DNA of 64,000 nt, taken from contig CAXTVM010000003.1 of the NCBI GenBank assembly GCA_964247725.1, positions 97,405-161,404 of the forward strand, read 5' to 3'. Made by a program: the position numbers and the translations under genes. The DNA is from Lichenicola sp964247725 (GTDB lineage Bacteria; Pseudomonadota; Alphaproteobacteria; Acetobacterales; Acetobacteraceae). Below the pieces are notes generated by a model that was not told where the DNA came from, made no database searches, and saw nothing but the letters and a program-made list of their open reading frames with translations. This document shows, piece after piece, positions 8,561-16,987 of the stretch (positions within the stretch are counted from its first letter, which is position 1; every line of letters starts with the position of its first letter).

Positions 8561-9276
8561 GCCGCGTCGGCGCGGGCGGCGACGCGCTCCAGGGCCCCCT
8601 CGATCGCCGGCATCGCCGCCTCCCAGCGCCGCGCCTCGACCAGCAGCGGCCCGGAGCAGACGATCCGGCCGCGCCCGAACGGCAGCGGCAGCCGCATGCG
8701 GTCCCAGGAGCCGAGCCGGTGCCCCGGGCGGCAGCAGGCGGCGACCGCGAACACCGGCGCCTGCGACAGCGCCGCCAGCCGCGCCACCCCGGGCTGCAGC
8801 CGCCGCCGCGGCCCGCGCGGCCCGTCCGGGGTGATGGCGACGAGGCTGCCCTCGCGCAGCGACCCGAGCAGGCTGCGCAACGCCGCGGCGCCCCCCTTCG
8901 CCTTCACGCCCGGCTTGTGTCCCCCTGGCTTGTGCCCTCCTTGCTTGTGCTCGGACGAGCCGGCCACCGTGTCCACGTTCCAGCGCCGCACGATGTCGGT
9001 GATCAGGCGGCCGTCGCGGTGCCGGCTGATCAGCACCGTCATCGCCATCGACGGCCGGGTCCGCCGCGCGTGCCACAGCAGCGCCGGGCTCAGCGGCAGG
9101 AACTCGTGCCAGAACGCGACGATGGCGCTGCCGCCGTCCGGCGCGAACAGCCGGCGCGCGGTCTCGTCCGGCGCCTCCACGGTCCAGCGCGTGGTCAGCA
9201 GCGCCAGGCGCAGGTACCAGTCGAGGAGGCGTGCGGCAGCCTGCCGGGCCCGCGCGCTGTTCAGCAGCCGCTTCAT
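8557..9276 (-). CDS. DUF374 lysophospholipid-acyltransferase-like protein with a repeat insert
   Basis: This 239-residue protein belongs to the DUF374 family of putative acyltransferases found with waaA and lpxK. Visible motifs are 'IVAFWHEFLPLSP' (about 52-64), 'VLISRHRDGRLI' (81-92) and 'ITPDGPRGPRRRLQPG'. Where homologues have a short 'S.RGG' turn, this protein carries a tandem insert of HKQGG/HKPGG/HKPGV units (about residues 110-123), encoded by three near-identical 15-bp repeats at 8906-8949. It heads the lipid A/Kdo operon and is 15 bp from the end of aroC. Its exact substrate is unknown. Confidence 0.86.
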   Translation of the reverse strand: MKRLLNSARARQAAARLLDWYLRLALLTTRWTVEAPDETARRLFAPDGGSAIVAFWHEFLPLSPALLWHARRTRPSMAMTVLISRHRDGRLITDIVRRWNVDTVAGSSEHKQGGHKPGGHKPGVKAKGGAAALRSLLGSLREGSLVAITPDGPRGPRRRLQPGVARLAALSQAPVFAVAACCRPGHRLGSWDRMRLPLPFGRGRIVCSGPLLVEARRWEAAMPAIEGALERVAARADAA

Positions 9277-9291
9277 CGCGGAGGTGCCGCC

Positions 9292-10365
9292 TCAGCGGCC
9301 GGTCTGGCCGCGGTGGCGCAGCAGGTGGTCGGCCAGCACGCAGGCCAGCATCGCCTCCCCGACCGGCACCGCGCGGATGCCGACGCAGGGGTCGTGCCGG
9401 CCCCGGGTCGCCACCGCCGCCTCTTCGCCGCCACGCGTCACCGAGGCCACCGGGGTCAGGATCGAGCTGGTCGGCTTGACCGCGAACCGCGCCACCACCG
9501 GCTGTCCGGTCGAGATGCCGCCCAGGATGCCGCCAGCCCGGTTGGAGCCGAACGCCACCCGCCCGTCCTCCATCGCCATCGCGTCGGCGTTCTCCTCGCC
9601 GGCCAGCTCCGCCGCCGCGAAGCCGGCGCCGATCTCGACGCCCTTCACCGCATTGATGCCCATCAGCGCCGCCGCCAGGTCGGCGTCCAGCTTGCCGTAG
9701 AGCGGCGCCCCCAGCCCGGGCGGCACACCGTCGGCCTGCAGCTCGATCACCGCGCCGATCGAGGAGCCGGCCTTGCGCACCCGGTCGAGGCAGTCCTCCC
9801 AGACCGGCACCGTGCCGGCATCCGGGCAGCCGAACGGGTTGCGGCCCACCTCGTCCCAGTCCCAGCGCGCCGGGTCGACCGCGTGCGGGCCGATCCGCAC
9901 CAGCGCGCCGCGGATGCGGACCCCGGCCCCCAGCACCAGCCGCGCCACCGCCCCTGCCGCCACCCGGGTCGCGGTCTCGCGGGCCGAGGCGCGGCCGCCG
10001 CCGCGCGGGTCGCGCAGCCCGTACTTCAGCTCGTAGGCGAGGTCGGCGTGGCCGGGGCGGTATCGGTCGGCGATGTCGCCGTAATCCTGGCTGCGCTGGT
10101 CGGCGTTCTCGATCAGCAGCGAGATCGGCGTGCCGGTGGTGCGGCCCTCGTAGGTGCCGGACAGGATGCGCACCAGGTCCGGCTCGCGCCGCTGCGTGGT
10201 GTGGCGCGACTGCCCCGGCCGCCGCCGGTCGAGATGGGGCTGGATGTCGGCCTCCGACAGCGCGATCCCCGGCGGGCAGCCGTCGACCACGCAGCCGATC
10301 GCCGGGCCGTGGCTCTCGCCCCAGCTGGTGACGCGGAACAGGTGGCCGTGGCTGTTGTGCGACAA
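9292..10365 (-). CDS. aroC: Chorismate synthase
   Basis: AroC converts 5-enolpyruvylshikimate-3-phosphate to chorismate using reduced FMN, the last step of the shikimate pathway. The 357-residue protein has the family signatures 'GESHGPAIGCVVDGCPPG' (residues 16-33), 'RRRPGQS' and 'RGGGRASARET', plus 'MGINAVKGVEIGAGF' and the C-terminal 'RHDPCVGIRAVPV'. It lies 25 bp downstream of fabI on the same strand, so the two are probably co-transcribed. Confidence 0.95.
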   Translation of the reverse strand: MSHNSHGHLFRVTSWGESHGPAIGCVVDGCPPGIALSEADIQPHLDRRRPGQSRHTTQRREPDLVRILSGTYEGRTTGTPISLLIENADQRSQDYGDIADRYRPGHADLAYELKYGLRDPRGGGRASARETATRVAAGAVARLVLGAGVRIRGALVRIGPHAVDPARWDWDEVGRNPFGCPDAGTVPVWEDCLDRVRKAGSSIGAVIELQADGVPPGLGAPLYGKLDADLAAALMGINAVKGVEIGAGFAAAELAGEENADAMAMEDGRVAFGSNRAGGILGGISTGQPVVARFAVKPTSSILTPVASVTRGGEEAAVATRGRHDPCVGIRAVPVGEAMLACVLADHLLRHRGQTGR

Positions 10366-10390
10366 GGGGGCGTCCTGGCCGATCCCCTGC

Positions 10391-11230
10391 TCAGTCCTTG
10401 ACCACCGCGATGTCCGGCGCGGTCGGGTTCTTCATGCCGACCAGGTGGTAGCCGCTGTCGACGTGGTGCACCTCGCCGGTGACCCCGCCGGACAGGTCCG
10501 ACAGCAGGTAGAGCCCGGCGCCGCCGACCTCGTCGACGCTGACGTTGCGCTCCAGCGGCGCGTTCAGCTGGTTCCACTTCAGGATGTAGCTGAAGTCGCC
10601 GATGCCGCTCGCCGCCAGCGTCTTGATCGGCCCTGCCGAGATCGCGTTGACCCGGATGCCGTCGCGGCCGAGGTCGGCCGCCATGTAGCGCACCGAAGCC
10701 TCCAGCGCCGCCTTGGCGACGCCCATCATGTTGTAGTGCGGCATCACCCGTTCCGCCCCCAGGTAGCTCAGCGTCAGCATCGAGCCGCCGCGATCCATCA
10801 GCGCGCTGGCCCGCCGGGCCAGGGCGGTGAACGAGTAGCAGGAGATGTCGATCGCCTGCAGGAACGCGTCGCGCGGGGTGTCGACGTAGCGGCCGCGCAG
10901 GTACTGCTTGTCGGCCCAGCCGATCGCGTGCACCAGGAAGTCGAGCCGGCCCCAATGCGTGGCGATGGCCTCGAAGGTGCGGTCCATCGCCGCGTCGTCC
11001 GACACGTCGCACGGCAGCACCACGGTGGCGCCGATGCCGTCGGCCAGCGGCCGCACCCGCTTCTCCAGCGCGTCGCCCTGGAAGGTGAAGGCGAGCTCGG
11101 CCCCCTGCGCCGCGCAGGCCGACGCGATCCCCCAGGCGATCGAGCGGTTGTTGGCGACGCCCATGATCAGCCCGCGCTTGCCCTGCATCAGGGTGCCGCG
11201 GAGGGGAAGGTTGCTGGGACCCTCTGGCAT
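10391..11230 (-). CDS. fabI: Enoyl-[acyl-carrier-protein] reductase (NADH)
   Basis: FabI reduces trans-2-enoyl-ACP in type II fatty acid synthesis. The 279-residue protein has the divergent SDR cofactor motif 'GVANNRSIAWGIA' and the active site 'MPHYNMMGVAKAAL' (Tyr and Lys of YX6K). 'ISAGPIKTLAASGI' and 'YHLVGM' complete the pattern. The ATG at 11230 is chosen over an upstream in-frame start at 11467 because the longer form reads through palindromic repeat copy 2. Gene order fabI-aroC is consistent with an operon. Confidence 0.94.
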   Translation of the reverse strand: MPEGPSNLPLRGTLMQGKRGLIMGVANNRSIAWGIASACAAQGAELAFTFQGDALEKRVRPLADGIGATVVLPCDVSDDAAMDRTFEAIATHWGRLDFLVHAIGWADKQYLRGRYVDTPRDAFLQAIDISCYSFTALARRASALMDRGGSMLTLSYLGAERVMPHYNMMGVAKAALEASVRYMAADLGRDGIRVNAISAGPIKTLAASGIGDFSYILKWNQLNAPLERNVSVDEVGGAGLYLLSDLSGGVTGEVHHVDSGYHLVGMKNPTAPDIAVVKD

Positions 11231-11370
11231 GGCGGCCTCGATCTCGATACCTGGACGCGAGCCGGCGCGGGATGCGCCCGGTCGACGGCCGGCGGCTTGT
11301 TTCGTGGTCGCACACCGCCCCTGGCGGGACAAGTCCTGCCTGTGGGCGCCGCCGGGGCTATCGCATTGGG

Positions 11371-11453
11371 GGCGAGGAAGGCCGGGGCGCTTCCCTGGAC
11401 CCGTTGGGCCCCGCGGCCCCAGTGGGGTCCAGGGGCGAAGCCCCTGGCCTTGG
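11371..11453. repeat. Modular palindromic element, copy 2
   Basis: A short copy: GAGGAAGGCCGGGGCGC...CCCTGGACCCGTTGGGCC, then CCCCAGTGGGGTCCAGGGGC-GAA-GCCCCTGGCCTT. The central AT-richer block is absent. It lies between the divergent fabI and pdxH genes, where a transcription terminator would not be expected. Confidence 0.75.
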
Positions 11454-11517
11454 CGTGGCACCCGCACGTGCCCAGGTTCCGCAACGCGGGGCCGTGCCCC
11501 CGGGGAGCCCGAGGACG

Positions 11518-12120
11518 ATGCCGGATTCAGCGCTGGAAGCCGTATCCAACCCGATCGCGCTGTTCCGCGCCTGGCTCGAGGAGGCCGCGGCCAGCGAGCC
11601 GAACGATCCGAACGCGGTGGCGCTGGCGACGGCGTCGCGCGGCGGCATGCCGTCGGTCCGCATGGTGCTGCTCAAGGACGTCGACGACCGCGGCTTCGTC
11701 TTCTACACCAACACGCAGAGCCGCAAGGCCGAGCAGCTCGCCGAGACCCGCACCGCGGCGCTGCTGTTCCACTGGAAGACGCTGCGCCGTCAGGTCCGGG
11801 TCGAAGGCCCGGTCGAGACCGTCACCGAGGCCGAGGCGGACGCCTACTTCGACAGCCGCGCCCGCATCTCCCGCCTGGGCGCCGTCGCTTCCGACCAGTC
11901 GCGGCCGCTGCCCGACCGCGCCGAGCTGGAGCGCCGGGTCGCCGAGGCCGATGCACGCTATCCGGGCGACACGGTGCCGCGGCCCCGGCACTGGTCCGGC
12001 TACCGGGTGCTGCCGGACGTGATCGAGTTCTGGCGCGACATGCCGTTTCGGCTGCACGACCGCATGGTCTATCGCCGCGAGAGCGAGGCGGGCTGGCAGA
12101 CGATGCGCCTGTATCCCTGA
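11518..12120 (+). CDS. pdxH: Pyridoxamine 5'-phosphate oxidase
   Basis: PdxH oxidises pyridoxine or pyridoxamine 5'-phosphate to pyridoxal 5'-phosphate with FMN. The 200-residue protein has 'PNAVALATASRGGMPSVRMVLLKDVDDRGFVFYTN' arranged as in the family, then 'SRKAEQLAE', 'FHWKTLRRQVRVEGPVE', and 'YRVLPDVIEFW' with a C-terminal 'RLYP', the canonical end. The start at 11518 follows GGGGAGCCCGAGGACG. Confidence 0.94.
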   Translation: MPDSALEAVSNPIALFRAWLEEAAASEPNDPNAVALATASRGGMPSVRMVLLKDVDDRGFVFYTNTQSRKAEQLAETRTAALLFHWKTLRRQVRVEGPVETVTEAEADAYFDSRARISRLGAVASDQSRPLPDRAELERRVAEADARYPGDTVPRPRHWSGYRVLPDVIEFWRDMPFRLHDRMVYRRESEAGWQTMRLYP

Positions 12121-12189
12121 GCCGTTACCCCTGAGCCGGGGCCGGCCCCGTCGCCGTCGGGATGGACGGCGGCGGGGTCTGGCCTGCCG

Positions 12190-12963
12190 TCAGACGGTCG
12201 CCGGCTCCACGGCCGGGGTCGGCGTGGGCGCCGGCCGCGACGACTGGATCGGCTCGCCGACCGGCTGCGGTGCCAGGCGGGCGGTGTCGGTGAGCATCTC
12301 CAGCCGGCCGGTCACCTGGCCGCCGTCCTCGACCTGCAGCCGCCGGCACTTGGCAGTGCCGATCAGGCGGCCGGTGGCCCGGATGGTGAGGTTGCCGCGC
12401 GCCGTCAGTGTGCCGTCGACGGTGCCGGCGAGTTCGGCGTCCTCCACCTCGATCTCGCCTCGCAGCACGCCTCCCGGTGCCACCGCGAGCTCGGTCGCAT
12501 GGATCATCGAGGCCTCGACCGTGCCCTCCACCACCAGCCGCTCGGCGTCCTGCACCACGCCCTGGACGCTGATGCCGCGGCCGACCACCAGGGTGCGGCG
12601 CTCGCTGACGTCCTTGCGGGCCTGCGCGCCCGGGGCCCCGCCCGGGGCGCCCGGCATCTGCGGCCGCATGCCGGGGGCGGAGCCCGGCGCCGGACCGGAT
12701 GGGGCGCTACCGGTGACGGGCGGGGTGGGCGGTGCGGGGAACGGCGAGCGACCCATCTGGGTCTCCTTGGTTGCAGGGATGGCGGGCGTGCCGGATTTGG
12801 GGGCGGAACTGGGGGACGCGAAGGATGCGCCGGGGCGGTCGGCCGGCTGACCCCCGGCCTGCGCCTGGCCGGTGGTCGGCGCCTGGGGGATCGCCGCGAT
12901 CGGCACCTGCGCCTGGGATACCGCGGGCGCGCCCGCTTCGTCAGGTTTGCGTCGTTTGAACAC
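12190..12963 (-). CDS. Bactofilin / polymer-forming cytoskeletal protein
   Basis: Bactofilins polymerise into filaments that scaffold cell-envelope processes. The C-terminal half has the right-handed beta-helix repeat pattern: 'RTLVVGRGISVQGVVQDAERLVVEGTVEAS', 'ELAVAPGGVLRGEIEVEDAELAGTVDGTLTARGNLTIRATG' and 'RRLQVEDGGQVTGRLEM' in succession. The first 120 or so residues are a Pro/Gly/Ala-rich disordered region, and the C-terminal tail is also Pro-rich. I choose the GTG at 12963 (fMet-FKRRKPDE) because GGGGGGCG lies just upstream and bactofilins usually begin with M-F-basic; an ATG at 13029 would add 22 unlikely residues. Confidence 0.86.
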   Translation of the reverse strand: MFKRRKPDEAGAPAVSQAQVPIAAIPQAPTTGQAQAGGQPADRPGASFASPSSAPKSGTPAIPATKETQMGRSPFPAPPTPPVTGSAPSGPAPGSAPGMRPQMPGAPGGAPGAQARKDVSERRTLVVGRGISVQGVVQDAERLVVEGTVEASMIHATELAVAPGGVLRGEIEVEDAELAGTVDGTLTARGNLTIRATGRLIGTAKCRRLQVEDGGQVTGRLEMLTDTARLAPQPVGEPIQSSRPAPTPTPAVEPATV

Positions 12964-13172
12964 ATCGCCCCCCGGCTGTGTTGTCGATCTCGGCCCGGAC
13001 GAGAGGCCTCGTCCGCTGCATGCCCCCACGCGAACGTCGGGACCGGTTCCGCCTTACACGCAGCGGCCATCCGCGGACAAGCGTCAAGGCGGGCCTAATC
13101 GATCGCGGACGCGTTCGATTGCCCGGCGGCAGGGCGGGTGGTAGCGGAGGCCGCCCGCCGGAGACCGCTGCC

Positions 13173-14180
13173 TTGAGCCTGGACACCATCACGCACGATG
13201 CGCGCTACGACCTGCTGGGCATCGGCAACGCGATCGTCGACGTGCTGGCGGTGGTCCCTGCCGGCCTGCCCGAGGCGCACGGGCTGGTTCCCGGCAGCAT
13301 GAACCTGATCGACGCCGACCGCGCCGACGCCCTCTACGCGATGCTGGAGCGACGCCAGCAGACCGGCGGCGGCTCGGCTGCGAACAGCTGCGTGGTGGCG
13401 TCGCTGCTCGGCGCGCGCACCGCCTATCTGGGGCTGGTCGCCGACGACGCGCTCGGCCACGCCTTCACGACCGACCTGCAGGCGGCCGGCATCCACGCCC
13501 CGGCGCGGCCGCTGCCGGCCGAGCGCGCCCAGGGCCGCGGCACCGCGCGCTGCCTGATCCTGGTGACGCCGGACGGCCAGCGCACCATGAATACCTATCT
13601 CGGCGCCTGCACGGCACTCGGCCCGGACGAGATCGACGCCGACCTCGTGCGGGCGTCGGCCATCACCTACCTGGAGGGCTACCTGTTCGATCCGCCGGAG
13701 GCGCAGGACGCGTTCCGGCAGGCGGCCAGCCTGTCCCATGCCGCCGGGCGCGCCGTCGCGCTGTCGCTGTCCGACCCGTTCTGCGTCGACCGCCACCGCA
13801 TCGCCTTCCGGGCCCTCGCCGCCGGCCACGTCGACATCCTGTTCGCCAACGAGGACGAGATCGTCTCGCTGTATCAGGCCGGCGGCTTCGAGGAGGCCGC
13901 CGCTCACGCCGCCCGCGAGGTCGAGCTCGCGGTGCTGACCCGCTCCGAGCGCGGCAGCGTGGTGTTCCGCCGCGGCGAGCGCACCGACGTGGCGGCGGTG
14001 CCGACCCGGGTGGTCGACAGCACCGGCGCCGGCGACGCCTACGCGGCGGGCTTCCTGGCCGGGCTCGCCGCGGGCCGGCCGATCGCCGAGTGCGGCCGCA
14101 TCGGCAGCGTCGCCGCCGCGGAGGTGATCTCGCATCTCGGCGCCCGGCCGCAGGCGGACCTGCGGGCGCTGGTGGGATAA
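13173..14180 (+). CDS. PfkB-family carbohydrate kinase, probable adenosine kinase
   Basis: This 335-residue protein is a ribokinase-fold sugar/nucleoside kinase. It starts 'SLDTITHDARYDLLGIGNAIVDVLA', has 'QTGGGSAANSCVVASLLGARTAYLGLV' (substrate-binding di-Gly) and the catalytic anion hole 'DSTGAGDAYAAGFLAGL' near residue 285. The overall layout and the preceding 'NEDE' block match alphaproteobacterial adenosine kinases. The start is a TTG at 13173, with GGAG nine bases upstream. It is divergent from the bactofilin gene, 209 bp away. Confidence 0.85.
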   Translation: MSLDTITHDARYDLLGIGNAIVDVLAVVPAGLPEAHGLVPGSMNLIDADRADALYAMLERRQQTGGGSAANSCVVASLLGARTAYLGLVADDALGHAFTTDLQAAGIHAPARPLPAERAQGRGTARCLILVTPDGQRTMNTYLGACTALGPDEIDADLVRASAITYLEGYLFDPPEAQDAFRQAASLSHAAGRAVALSLSDPFCVDRHRIAFRALAAGHVDILFANEDEIVSLYQAGGFEEAAAHAAREVELAVLTRSERGSVVFRRGERTDVAAVPTRVVDSTGAGDAYAAGFLAGLAAGRPIAECGRIGSVAAAEVISHLGARPQADLRALVG

Positions 14181-14290
14181 GGTAAGGCCAGGGGCTCTGC
14201 CAAAGGCTCGCCTTTGGAAACCTTAACTTAAGAAATCGGGTCCTGGGGCCGCTGGCCCCAGCGGGGCCAGGGGCAGCGCCCCTGGCCTTT
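14181..14290. repeat. Modular palindromic element, copy 3
   Basis: Begins right after the kinase stop codon: AAGGCCAGGGGCTCTGC, the hairpin CCAAAGGC/GCCTTTGG, a central CTTAACTTAAG block, then GGGTCCTGGGGCC and CCAGGGGCAGCGCCCCTGGCCTT. It belongs to the sub-type with the CCAAAGGC/GCCTTTGG inner hairpin, shared with copies 4, 6 and 10. Confidence 0.75.
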
Positions 14291-14367
14291 CGCACCTGCA
14301 CAAATAAGCGTGCAAACGCGGCGCCCCCGCCCTATCTAGCCGCCACACCATCATGAAGCCCAGGGCT

Positions 14368-14387
14368 CGTCGGCCCGCGGGCCGACG
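14368..14387 (+). other. Perfect 20-bp palindrome in the typA leader
   Basis: CGTCGGCCCGCGGGCCGACG lies 46 bp before the typA start codon. It could form a hairpin in the leader RNA or be a protein-binding palindrome. There is no U-tract after it, so it is not an obvious terminator. The role is unknown. Confidence 0.35.
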
Positions 14388-14432
14388 ACGCATGCCAGTC
14401 CCGGATCAGCCCAAGACAGTCAGGTCGCACGC

Positions 14433-16259
14433 ATGGACATCCGCAACATCGCCATCATCGCCCACGTCGATCATGGCAAGACCACCCTGGTCGACCAGCT
14501 GCTGCGGCAGTCGGGCTCGTTCCGCGACAACCAGGTGGTGGCCGAGCGGGCGATGGACCGCAACGACCTCGAGCGCGAGCGCGGCATCACCATCCTGGCC
14601 AAGTGCACCAGCGTGGTCTGGAAGGACACCCGCATCAACATCATCGACACGCCGGGCCACGCCGACTTCGGCGGCGAGGTCGAGCGCATCCTGAACATGG
14701 TGGACGGCGCCATCGTGCTGGTCGACGCCGCCGAGGGCGCGCTGCCGCAGACCAAGTTCGTGCTGACCAAGGCGCTGGCGCGGGGGATCAAGCCGATCGT
14801 GGTGGTGAACAAGGTCGACCGCCAGGACGCGCGCCCGGACGAGGTGCACACCGAGATGTTCGACCTGTTCGCGGCGCTGGGCGCCAACGACGAGCAGCTC
14901 GACTTCCCGATGCTGTTCGCGTCCGGCCGCCAGGGCTGGGCCGACGTCGCGCTGGACGGGCCGAAGAAGGACCTGGCGCCGCTCTACGACCTGGTGCTGA
15001 GCCACGTGCCGGCGCCCAAGCTCGACAAGGACGCGCCGTTCGCGATGGTCGCCTCGATCCTGGAGGCCGACAACTTCCTCGGCCGCGTGCTGACCGGCCG
15101 CGTCGAGCAGGGCCGCGCCCGCGTCAACATGCCGGTGCGCGTGCTGCGCGCCGATGGCTCGGTGGTGGAGACCGGGCGGCTGACCAAGCTGCTGTCGTTC
15201 CGCGGGCTGGAGCGGGTGCCGGCCGAGGAGGTCGAGGCGGGCGACATCGTCGCCGTCGCCGGCCTGTCCGAGGCCACCATCCCCGAGACCATCGCCTCTC
15301 CCGAGGTGACCGCGGCGCTGCCGGCGATCCCGGTCGACCCGCCGACGCTGTCGATGACCTTCCGCCTCAACGACGGCCCGCTCGGCGGCCGCGACGGCAA
15401 GAAGGTGACCTCGCGGCAGATCCGCGACCGGCTGTTCAAGGAGACCGAGGGCAACGTCGCCATCCGCGTCACCGACAGCCCCGAAAGCGAGGCGTTCGAG
15501 GTCGCCGGCCGCGGCGAGCTGCAGCTCGGCGTGCTGATCGAGCAGATGCGTCGCGAGGGCTTCGAGCTGTCGATCGGCCGGCCCCGCGTGCTGACCCGCG
15601 AGAACCCGGACACCGGTGATCGCGAGGAGCCGTTCGAGGAGGTGCTGGTCGACGTCGACGAGCCCTATTCCGGCGTGGTGGTCGAGAAGCTCTCGCTGCG
15701 CAAGGGCCAGATGCAGGACATGCGGCCGTCCGGCGGCGGCAAGGTGCGGCTCACCTTCCTGATCCCGTCGCGCGGCCTGATCGGCTACCACAACGAGTTC
15801 CTGACCGACACCCGCGGCACCGGCATCATGAACCGGCTGTTCGCCGGCTATCAGCCCTGGGCCGGCCCGATCGCCGGCCGGGTCAAGGGCTCGTTGATCA
15901 GCTCCGAGGACGGGGCGGCGGTGCAGTACTCGCTGTTCTCGCTGCAGGAGCGCGGCCAGCTGTTCGTCGATCCGGGCGAGAAGGTCTATGTCGGCATGAT
16001 CCTGGGCGAACACTCCAGGGAGAACGACCTCGAGGTGAACCCGATTAAGGAGAAGAAGCTCACCAACATCCGCGCCGCCGGCAAGGACGAGGCGCTGCTG
16101 CTGACCCCGCCCCGCCGCATGAGCCTGGAGCAGGCGATCGCCTACATCGAGGACGACGAGCTGGTCGAGGTGACGCCGTCGGCGGTGCGGATCCGCAAGC
16201 GCTACCTGAACCCGAACGAGCGCAAGAAGATGGAGCGCCGGGGCGACAGCGCCGCGTAG
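14433..16259 (+). CDS. typA: Ribosome-associated GTPase TypA/BipA
   Basis: TypA is a translational GTPase of the EF-G family that acts in 50S assembly and stress or low-temperature adaptation. The 608-residue protein has G1 'AHVDHGKTTLVDQLL' (residues 10-24), switch I 'RGITILAKC', G3 'DTPGHADFGGEVER' and G4 'VNKVDR'. The TypA-specific C-terminal block 'RGLIGYHNEFLTDTRGTGIMN' follows at about residue 448. Length is normal. The start codon is followed by 'DIRNIAIIAHVDHG', the usual N-terminus. Confidence 0.96.
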   Translation: MDIRNIAIIAHVDHGKTTLVDQLLRQSGSFRDNQVVAERAMDRNDLERERGITILAKCTSVVWKDTRINIIDTPGHADFGGEVERILNMVDGAIVLVDAAEGALPQTKFVLTKALARGIKPIVVVNKVDRQDARPDEVHTEMFDLFAALGANDEQLDFPMLFASGRQGWADVALDGPKKDLAPLYDLVLSHVPAPKLDKDAPFAMVASILEADNFLGRVLTGRVEQGRARVNMPVRVLRADGSVVETGRLTKLLSFRGLERVPAEEVEAGDIVAVAGLSEATIPETIASPEVTAALPAIPVDPPTLSMTFRLNDGPLGGRDGKKVTSRQIRDRLFKETEGNVAIRVTDSPESEAFEVAGRGELQLGVLIEQMRREGFELSIGRPRVLTRENPDTGDREEPFEEVLVDVDEPYSGVVVEKLSLRKGQMQDMRPSGGGKVRLTFLIPSRGLIGYHNEFLTDTRGTGIMNRLFAGYQPWAGPIAGRVKGSLISSEDGAAVQYSLFSLQERGQLFVDPGEKVYVGMILGEHSRENDLEVNPIKEKKLTNIRAAGKDEALLLTPPRRMSLEQAIAYIEDDELVEVTPSAVRIRKRYLNPNERKKMERRGDSAA

Positions 16260-16555
16260 GCGGCCGATCGACACGAAATAAGGCGGCCGTCTCCCCCTTG
16301 GATCCGTTGCGTTTCAAGAGGCTAGGTCGCCACAGGCGGCCAACCTGCCGCAATTGCCTCCGAAATGACATGATCGAGCCTCGGATGGCGTCTGGAATGT
16401 GTTGTATTTCAGGCGCCTGCGCCGGAAACCTGGGGGTGCGGCCGAACTTTCACCGGCGACGCGGATGGGTCGCCATGATATGACCTGCGCGCGCACCGAA
16501 ACCCTGCCAGGGGCCGGCACCGCACGAACGCCCGTCCCATCTCCCGGAGACTTTC

Positions 16556-16840
16556 ATGACCTACACGACCCGGTTCTTCGCCGCCCTGTCGACCGCCGCC
16601 CTGCTGGGGACCGCGGTGCCGGCCGTCGCCCAGACGACCACCGCGCCGAGCGCGCCGACCACGACGGCTCCCACCACCGCGGCGCCGACCACGACGGCTC
16701 CCGACGCCGGCTCGACCTCGAGCCCGACCGACAGCACGACGCCCAAGAAGACCACGCATCACAAGAAGTCCACGAAGAAGCACAAGAAGGCGGCTCCGAC
16801 CACGGATTCGACCAGCTCGACCGCGCCGTCAGGCCAGTAA
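16556..16840 (+). CDS. Small secreted Thr/Pro/Ala-rich peptide, acid-shock-protein-like
   Basis: The 94-residue product has a clear signal peptide (basic start, hydrophobic core, cleavage near AVAQ, about residue 26). A low-complexity mature chain of TTAPSAPTTTAP-type repeats follows, then a Lys/His-rich stretch 'KKTTHHKKSTKKHKKAA'. This composition resembles the Asr acid-shock proteins, which are periplasmic and cationic, but similarity in low-complexity sequence proves little. The start is preceded by CCCGGAGACTTTC. The 296 bp upstream (16260-16555) hold no recognisable gene and presumably contain its promoter. Confidence 0.65.
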   Translation: MTYTTRFFAALSTAALLGTAVPAVAQTTTAPSAPTTTAPTTAAPTTTAPDAGSTSSPTDSTTPKKTTHHKKSTKKHKKAAPTTDSTSSTAPSGQ

Positions 16841-16987
16841 CCGACCGGCAACCGGCCGGTCGAACGCCGGCACGGCTCGCCTTCGGGCCCGTCGGCGGCG
16901 ACGTCCGCATCGCGACGCCGCCGCGCCGGGCCGTCCGCCGCCGGGCGCGGGGACCGGCTCCGCGCGGTCCCCGCCTCGCCTCCAACC

